64,000 nt of DNA from Streptomyces inhibens. Lineage in GTDB: Bacteria; Actinomycetota; Actinomycetes; Streptomycetales; Streptomycetaceae. Of this stretch, positions 59,717 to 64,000 are shown piece after piece. The stretch spans positions 46,859 to 110,858 of the forward strand of contig NZ_QUAC01000209.1 of assembly GCF_003389455.1 (NCBI RefSeq), written 5' to 3'. The notes beneath the pieces are model-generated. The model ran no database searches. It was given only the letters and a program-made list of their open reading frames with translations, and was not told the origin of the DNA. The translations under genes were made by a program, and so were the position numbers. The number at the start of each line of letters is the position of its first letter. Position 1 is the stretch's first letter.

Positions 59717-60730
59717 CTAGACGAGGGGCCAGCCGACGAATCCGTCGTCGGTCTGGTAGACGAGTCCAATGTTCTGGTCCGTAAGGAGCTGCTGAACGTC
59801 GGGCGTGGGAGCGCTGGGCAGCAGCACGGCGACGCGCAACGTCTTGCACTCCGGAATGTGCCGGCGGTAGTCAGCAAGCTGCCCGATGGCCATGCGGACG
59901 TTGGAGCGCGTCGTCAGCCCCTTGGCCTCATACAGGACGTGTTCGGTCGCGTCGTACAAGTCGGGAGTAAGCGTCCCGGGCTCGCCGGCGATGGTGATCT
60001 GGAAGCTGTGAGTCTTGTGGCCGGCATCAGCCAGGTGCTCCGCGAATGCCGCCACGAGCTCGCCCTCGCGCAGCAGCACCTTCCGCTTGCTGGCAGGAAT
60101 ATCCGCGATCGTCTGGGACGTGCTGTGCTGCTCGGTCTTCTTGACCTTCGCACCGCTCTGCTTAGGCAGTACAACAGGCACCGGCTTTGAGAGTTCGGGG
60201 TCCGTAACCTCGAACGTGGACTTCGTGGCCTTCGGCTGCTTGTCTGCCTCGGTCCATGCCGGCGTGGTGCCCGGAGCCGGGCGGAACCGGAAGACCAGCA
60301 CGTTACGCATCTCGCCATCCCTGCCAGGGCTGCGGCGAACGTCGTACGGCTGAGCGGGGTCCAACGCCATCTGTCCGATGTAGCGCTGCCGCATCGCTCC
60401 ACTGCCGGGCACCTTGCCGTGCGCGACGAACAGGTGAATCTCACGGTTCTTCTGTGAGGCGGTGAGGAGCGAGCCGTTGCGGTCGGACGGCTTCTGGTCC
60501 CCCTTCGCGCCGGCCCCCGTGTACAGGTACAGCGGCCCGAACTCGTCATCCTCGGCGCGGCCGTCGAAGGTGTAGCCGTACTCCTCACCCGCGGACGGGT
60601 CGGAGTAGACGAACACCTTCCCGGCGCCGTCTGCCGGCTCAATTCCCTGAAACGTCCCACAGCCGAAGGCCGCGGCGATGGCATCGCGCGTCGTCACAAG
60701 GCCCGGCACAAGATCAACAGTCGTCAGCAT
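59717..60730 (-). CDS. SRA-like sensor plus PD-(D/E)XK nuclease: candidate modification-dependent restriction enzyme
   Basis: 337 residues. The N-terminal half (40–150) carries EYGYTFDG … LYLYTGAGAKGDQ … NREIHLF … RNVLVFRFRP. This is the pattern of SRA/YDG-like modified-base sensors that usually read YTGEGQxGDQ. The C-terminal half (215–335) shows a PD-(D/E)XK nuclease: E224, D257 (TPDLYD), E268-A-K270 (YEAKG) and a QxxxY helix Q284–Y288. It is the only minus-strand gene between the transfer and replication blocks, so it looks like inserted defence cargo. The family reading comes from motifs alone; activity is inferred. Confidence 0.7.
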   Translation of the reverse strand: MLTTVDLVPGLVTTRDAIAAAFGCGTFQGIEPADGAGKVFVYSDPSAGEEYGYTFDGRAEDDEFGPLYLYTGAGAKGDQKPSDRNGSLLTASQKNREIHLFVAHGKVPGSGAMRQRYIGQMALDPAQPYDVRRSPGRDGEMRNVLVFRFRPAPGTTPAWTEADKQPKATKSTFEVTDPELSKPVPVVLPKQSGAKVKKTEQHSTSQTIADIPASKRKVLLREGELVAAFAEHLADAGHKTHSFQITIAGEPGTLTPDLYDATEHVLYEAKGLTTRSNVRMAIGQLADYRRHIPECKTLRVAVLLPSAPTPDVQQLLTDQNIGLVYQTDDGFVGWPLV

Positions 60731-60790
60731 GCGCAGACCCTAACCGTCGCCCCTGACACCGTGCCTCCGCGTTTCTCCGCGGCAGGCGAA

Positions 60791-60824
60791 GGCGGCCCCC
60801 ATCCGACCAAGAACCGGGGCCGCC
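60791..60824 (+). terminator. Leader hairpin 4 (before the prim-pol gene)
   Basis: GGCGGCCCC/GGGGCCGCC stem, 35 bases before ATG 60859. Confidence 0.65.
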
Positions 60825-60858
60825 CTCATCCACCAACTCAAAAGTGGAGGTCTCCAGC

Positions 60859-61731
60859 ATGACCCAACCCACCGACATCCGGCGAGACCACCAGGCCGAG
60901 CATCTGCCGACAGCGCTGTCCCTGGCCGTCGGCGGCATCCCGCCCCTGCCCCTGCGGGTGGGCAAGGTCCCGTTCGGCAACTGCCGTGCATGCAAGGGCA
61001 ACGCGTGCGGCGGCCGGCCGAACATGAAGAACCCCGGTCTCTGCGAGTGCGCCAGCGTCTGCCACGCCTGGGCCGCGGCCACCACCGACCTCCGCGTCCT
61101 CACCTCTCCGGCATGGGCGTCCGCCTGGCAGCAGGCCGCTGCCGTCGCCTACCACCCCGGTGGGGCGGGGCTGACGGTGGTCGACCTGGACGACGCGGCC
61201 GCCGTCGCATGGGCCCGTGAGGCCCTGCCCGCCACCCGCACGGTACCGACGACGCGGGGCGAGCACTGGATCTACCAGGGTGCGATGCAGTCCGCGAATG
61301 CTGTGCGGCCCGGCATCGACATCAAGTCGCTCATGTCCTACACCCGCTGGCTTGGACCCGGCACCGGCACCATGACCAACCTGCCCGACGCCGTACGTGC
61401 GCTGGTCGTGAAGAAGCCCTCCACAGTCCGGCCTGCACGGCCTGTCGTAACCGTGCCCGCACTCGCCGAGGGCGGGGAGTGCAGGCATCGCACGCCCGCC
61501 TACCTGGAGCGTGGCATCTGCATGGCCGAGCAGCGCATCACCGAGGCCCCCAGCGCGGTCCACACCACCGTCTACCGGACGTTCCTCGCCGTGCTGTCCG
61601 TCCACGGCGGGTGCGGCTGCCTCACAGACGCCCACGTGGAGCGGCTGTTCACCGCCGCGCACGCCAAGGGCGAGTCCCTGAGGCACTGCACCGACGCCTG
61701 GGCCAACGCCCGCACCGCCCTGGGGCTGTGA
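60859..61731 (+). CDS. Bifunctional primase/polymerase (AEP prim-pol) of AICE replication
   Basis: 290 residues from ATG 60859 (GTGGAGG at 60844–60850). Zinc-type cysteines CRACKGNACGG … CECASVC (residues 41–70), the AEP catalytic hhDhD as TVVDLDD (about 111), a His in EHWIYQG, and RPGIDIKS. Prim-pol plus the helicase-like next gene replace the single RepSA of pSAM2. Starts replication of the excised circle. Confidence 0.88.
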   Translation: MTQPTDIRRDHQAEHLPTALSLAVGGIPPLPLRVGKVPFGNCRACKGNACGGRPNMKNPGLCECASVCHAWAAATTDLRVLTSPAWASAWQQAAAVAYHPGGAGLTVVDLDDAAAVAWAREALPATRTVPTTRGEHWIYQGAMQSANAVRPGIDIKSLMSYTRWLGPGTGTMTNLPDAVRALVVKKPSTVRPARPVVTVPALAEGGECRHRTPAYLERGICMAEQRITEAPSAVHTTVYRTFLAVLSVHGGCGCLTDAHVERLFTAAHAKGESLRHCTDAWANARTALGL

Positions 61732-61737
61732 GGTGTG

Positions 61738-63213
61738 ATGTCCGACGACGACAAGACCCCGGTCCGCGAGGTCATCACCGACTACGCGCAAGCGCACTTC
61801 CGGTACTTCCGCACCGCCGACGGCACCGTGTACGCGCAGAAGAACGGCCACCCCGTGGCCCGACCGATCCGCTCCCAGGGCACCACGGGCAGCCACCGCC
61901 AGGAACTCATGGTCGGCCTGTTCAAGGACGGGCGCGGCGTGTTCAACGGAACCGCCCTCAAGGAGGCGTTGGACTTGATCGAAGCACTCGCACTGACCGA
62001 GGACGTACAGCCCGTCCACATCCGCGTCGCCCCTGGATTCGACGGGGCGACGTGGCTCGACCTGGGCCGCAACGACGGACAGTCCGTCCGCATCCACCCC
62101 ACCGGCTGGAACATCGCCATCCCCGACCCGCGCGAGGTGTGCTGGCGACGCACCCAGCTCACCGGGGAACTGCCCCTGCCGGCCAAAGACACCGACGACA
62201 AGGGCATCGATCTCCTGCTCAGGCTGTGCAACTTCGCAAGCGCGGAGACCGAATGCCTGGCCATCGCCTGGCTCATCGGCTGCCTGGGGCCGTCCGTGCC
62301 CGTCCCCGCCCCCTTCCTCACCGGCCCCCAGGGCGCCGGCAAGTCCACCGGCGGGCGAATGCTCGTGCGGATCATCGAGGGCATGAGCGGCGACCTGCGC
62401 CGAGCACCGAAGGATGAGGAGAACCTGATCGCGGCCGTGGCGGCCGGATGGGTCACCGCCCTGGACAACCTCTCCCACATGACCCCGGACCTGTCCGACG
62501 CCATGTGCTGCATCGTCACCGGCGCCGAGAACGTCAAGCGCGCCCTGTACACCGACGGGGACGTGGTCCGCGCTCGCTACCGCCGCCCCATGCTGCTGAC
62601 CGGCATCGACGTGGGCGTCATCCGGCCCGACCTCGCCGAACGCCTCCTCCCGTTGCGCCTGGAGCGTCCCGGTGTCCGGCGCACGGAAGCGGAGCTATGG
62701 GCGGAGTACGCAGAGGGCCTGCCGGTCGTTCTCGGGTCCTTGCTCGATCTCACCGTCAAGGTCCGTGCGGCTGAGGCAGAGACCCCTACCGACCTGCGGA
62801 TGGCGGACTTCGCGCACCTGTGCGCGCAGCTCGACGCGGCGACCGGCCTGGGCGCGCTCACCGCCTACCGGACCAGCTTGGACGACCTGAACGACGACGT
62901 GATCGAGGGCGACCTCCTCGCGCAGACCGTCCTCAGGCATGCCGACACCCTTGAGGTGGGCGCAGAGCAGCGGATGACCTCCACCGAGTGGCTACACCAC
63001 CTCAGTCGCTTCTACAGCAGTGACGAACTGCGTCCCCTGCCCAAGGGGTGGCCGACCACGGGCAAAGTCCTCTCCGACCGGCTCAAGCGCCTCCAGCCGA
63101 CCCTTGCCGCACGCGGTGTCCTCATCGACTCGGGCCGCACCAGCGAGGGCCGCTACCTCGAAATGACCCGCCTGCAAGCCCCGCCACCGCACGAGGAGAA
63201 GCGGATGTTCTGA
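61738..63213 (+). CDS. Replicative helicase-like ATPase (primase-associated)
   Basis: 491 residues; ATG 61738 six bases after the prim-pol stop. Walker A LTGPQGAGKST (about 197–207), Walker B-like VTALDNLSHM, then sensor residues VTG and LLTGIDVG. C-terminal winged-helix-like part (SDRLKRLQPTLAARGVLID). Resembles the phage D5/SF3-like replicative helicases found beside prim-pols. Its likely target is the iteron array just downstream. Confidence 0.82.
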   Translation: MSDDDKTPVREVITDYAQAHFRYFRTADGTVYAQKNGHPVARPIRSQGTTGSHRQELMVGLFKDGRGVFNGTALKEALDLIEALALTEDVQPVHIRVAPGFDGATWLDLGRNDGQSVRIHPTGWNIAIPDPREVCWRRTQLTGELPLPAKDTDDKGIDLLLRLCNFASAETECLAIAWLIGCLGPSVPVPAPFLTGPQGAGKSTGGRMLVRIIEGMSGDLRRAPKDEENLIAAVAAGWVTALDNLSHMTPDLSDAMCCIVTGAENVKRALYTDGDVVRARYRRPMLLTGIDVGVIRPDLAERLLPLRLERPGVRRTEAELWAEYAEGLPVVLGSLLDLTVKVRAAEAETPTDLRMADFAHLCAQLDAATGLGALTAYRTSLDDLNDDVIEGDLLAQTVLRHADTLEVGAEQRMTSTEWLHHLSRFYSSDELRPLPKGWPTTGKVLSDRLKRLQPTLAARGVLIDSGRTSEGRYLEMTRLQAPPPHEEKRMF

Positions 63214-63669
63214 CCCGCGCCCGCACGATTGTCCGGACAAGCAAGAGGAGCACCACCGGCCCGGCGTGCTCCTCTTGCTGTTCGGCGGCGCCGCCGCCCT
63301 GCGATGGTCGCGCCGCGCAGCGGCTCCTTCTTCACGCTTGAAGCCGCACCGCACCACAACAGACACCCCCTCTTTTGTCCTAAGAGGGAAGACGCTGCGT
63401 CATCTGCGTCATGCAGGCCGAAAAACGGAACCTGACCTGCGGCTACAGCCATGACGCAGACGGCGGGCTCTGCGTCATCCTGCGTCATCTGCGTCATTCA
63501 ATGACGCAGCCCATTACGCGCCGATGACGCACCCCCAAACCACTGCGTCACACAAAACCGCAGGTCAGAAACCCAAATGACGCTGATGACGCAATGACGC
63601 AGAAATCCGCACCTCGGACACACGCGGCCCCGGCCACAAGCCCAACTCCCCGAAGAGGAGGCACCCCGG
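63214..63669. other. Replication-origin candidate: terminator plus iteron array
   Basis: A 13-bp stem hairpin (63241–63278, GCAAGAGGAGCAC arms) ends the helicase transcript. From 63396 to 63601 the octamer TGCGTCAT or its complement occurs ten times perfectly and twice with one mismatch. No credible gene: the short frames here have no ribosome sites. Confidence 0.75.
63396..63601. repeat. Iterons TGCGTCAT (10 perfect, 2 near-perfect)
   Basis: Forward: 63396, 63405, 63471, 63481, 63490, and TGCGTCAC at 63544. Reverse: 63451, 63501, 63524, ATGACGCT at 63577, 63586 and 63594. Neighbouring copies are 8–10 bases apart. Confidence 0.85.
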
Positions 63670-63873
63670 ATGAGCACCGCCATTGCTGCTCCCGTCGACC
63701 GACTGCTGTACAAGCCCGAGGAGGCAGCCGAAGCGCTCGCCATCGGCCGCTCCACCGTTTACGAGCTGATGGCCGAAGGCGCCCTGAAGTACATCAAGTT
63801 GGGCCGAACGCGCCGGATTCGCCGTACGGACCTTGAGGCCTACGTGAAGAGCCTTGTCCCGCTGCCCAACTGA
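63670..63873 (+). CDS. xis: Excisionase (Xis), MerR-like HTH
   Basis: 67 residues from ATG 63670 (GAGGAGG upstream). LLYKPEEAAEALAIGRSTVYELMAEGALKYIKLGRTRRI is, in two parts, the standard excisionase/helix-turn-helix fold of AICE Xis proteins. Immediately upstream of the integrase gene, from which it is separated by a hairpin. Confidence 0.92.
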   Translation: MSTAIAAPVDRLLYKPEEAAEALAIGRSTVYELMAEGALKYIKLGRTRRIRRTDLEAYVKSLVPLPN

Positions 63874-63887
63874 ACAGAACCCGCCCC

Positions 63888-63919
63888 AAGGCGCCCCGAG
63901 CTGAAGCTCGGGGCGCCTT
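63888..63919 (+). terminator. Leader hairpin 5 between xis and int
   Basis: AAGGCGCCCCGAGC – TGAA – GCTCGGGGCGCCTT, perfect 14-bp stem, 16 bases before ATG 63936. Confidence 0.8.
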
Positions 63920-63935
63920 CCCCATGGAGGAGTAC

Positions 63936-64000
63936 ATGAGCCCCCGCAAGCCCAACATGGAGTCGTCCGTCTATCTCGGTGGCGACGGCTGGTGGCACGG
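63936..64000 (+). CDS. int: Tyrosine-recombinase integrase, first 21 codons (truncated by window end)
   Basis: ATG 63936 with GGAGGAG at 63926–63932. MSPRKPNMESSVYLGGDGWW and the following HG are the usual start of AICE tyrosine integrases. The segment aligns with the remnant at 44091 (AHLGSDSWRHG). Catalytic parts lie outside the window. Confidence 0.85.
   Translation, partial: MSPRKPNMESSVYLGGDGWWH

Larger units (their letters stand above)
44526..64000 (+). mobile_element. AICE (pSAM2-like integrative conjugative element) region, right end outside window
   Basis: From the tRNA 3'-half cluster (44.5–46.6 kb) to the window end the genes follow the AICE order: regulators with a Nudix protein, small Spd-type proteins, FtsK/TraB-like translocase, prim-pol and helicase, iteron array, xis, int. 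The left boundary is either the perfect tRNA-Thr copy at 44526 or the tRNA-Gly copy at 46541, which has arm-like repeats beside it. The right att must lie after int, past 64000. There is no relaxase, as expected for double-stranded FtsK-type transfer. Confidence 0.85.

Noticed and set aside
63229..63454. Short open frames between the helicase gene and xis
   Set aside because: They run through a terminator and iterons and have no ribosome site.

Overview
High-GC actinobacterial DNA, almost certainly Streptomyces: GC-biased third codon positions, frequent GTG starts, SD-led and apparently leaderless genes, LAL/LuxR and CseBC-like regulators, and an actinomycete integrative conjugative element (AICE). 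The window is chromosomal, cut at both ends inside genes.

Region 1 (1–24.7 kb) is the right part of a mannopeptimycin-type nonribosomal lipoglycopeptide cluster. It holds the end of one NRPS; a 3663-residue NRPS with order C-A-T-E-C-A-T-C-T-E whose last module has no adenylation domain and no thioesterase; a stand-alone penicillin-binding-protein-type hydrolase suited to macrocyclisation in trans; an MFS exporter; two tandem paralogous membrane acyltransferases; the enduracididine/beta-hydroxyenduracididine cassette mppO-mppP-mppQ-mppR; an ArsR-like regulator; and an MbtH protein. Together these would make, hydroxylate, load, epimerise, cyclise, acylate and export a cyclic hexapeptide. Methyl- and mannosyltransferases, if present, lie left of the window. 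A 278-bp MITE-like element abuts the mbtH stop codon.

Region 2 (25–44 kb) is ordinary chromosome. It contains a NarL-type two-component system with a lipoprotein and an ABC exporter, linked by two identical-type palindromes; an IS3 OrfA-like small ORF; a GDSL esterase; a divergent TetR/alpha-beta hydrolase pair with a clear operator; two paralogous secreted proteins followed by a CseB/CseC-like two-component system; a methyltransferase; a DUF4232 lipoprotein; a cupin; a large LAL regulator; and a secreted ricin-B lectin with a possible pore-forming C-terminus.

Region 3 (44–64 kb) is mobile DNA. A decayed integrase and three successive 'hairpin + tRNA 3' half' modules (Thr, Pro, Gly) mark repeated integration. 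They are followed by a nearly complete pSAM2-like AICE: regulators (double GntR, HD, HTH/PLD-like, Nudix), Spd-type spread proteins, an FtsK/TraB-like translocase, a palindrome cluster that may be the transfer locus, a prim-pol and helicase-like replication pair, an iteron array (ten perfect octamers), xis, and the start of int. A modification-dependent nuclease candidate (SRA-like sensor plus PD-(D/E)XK) sits as inverted cargo inside it.
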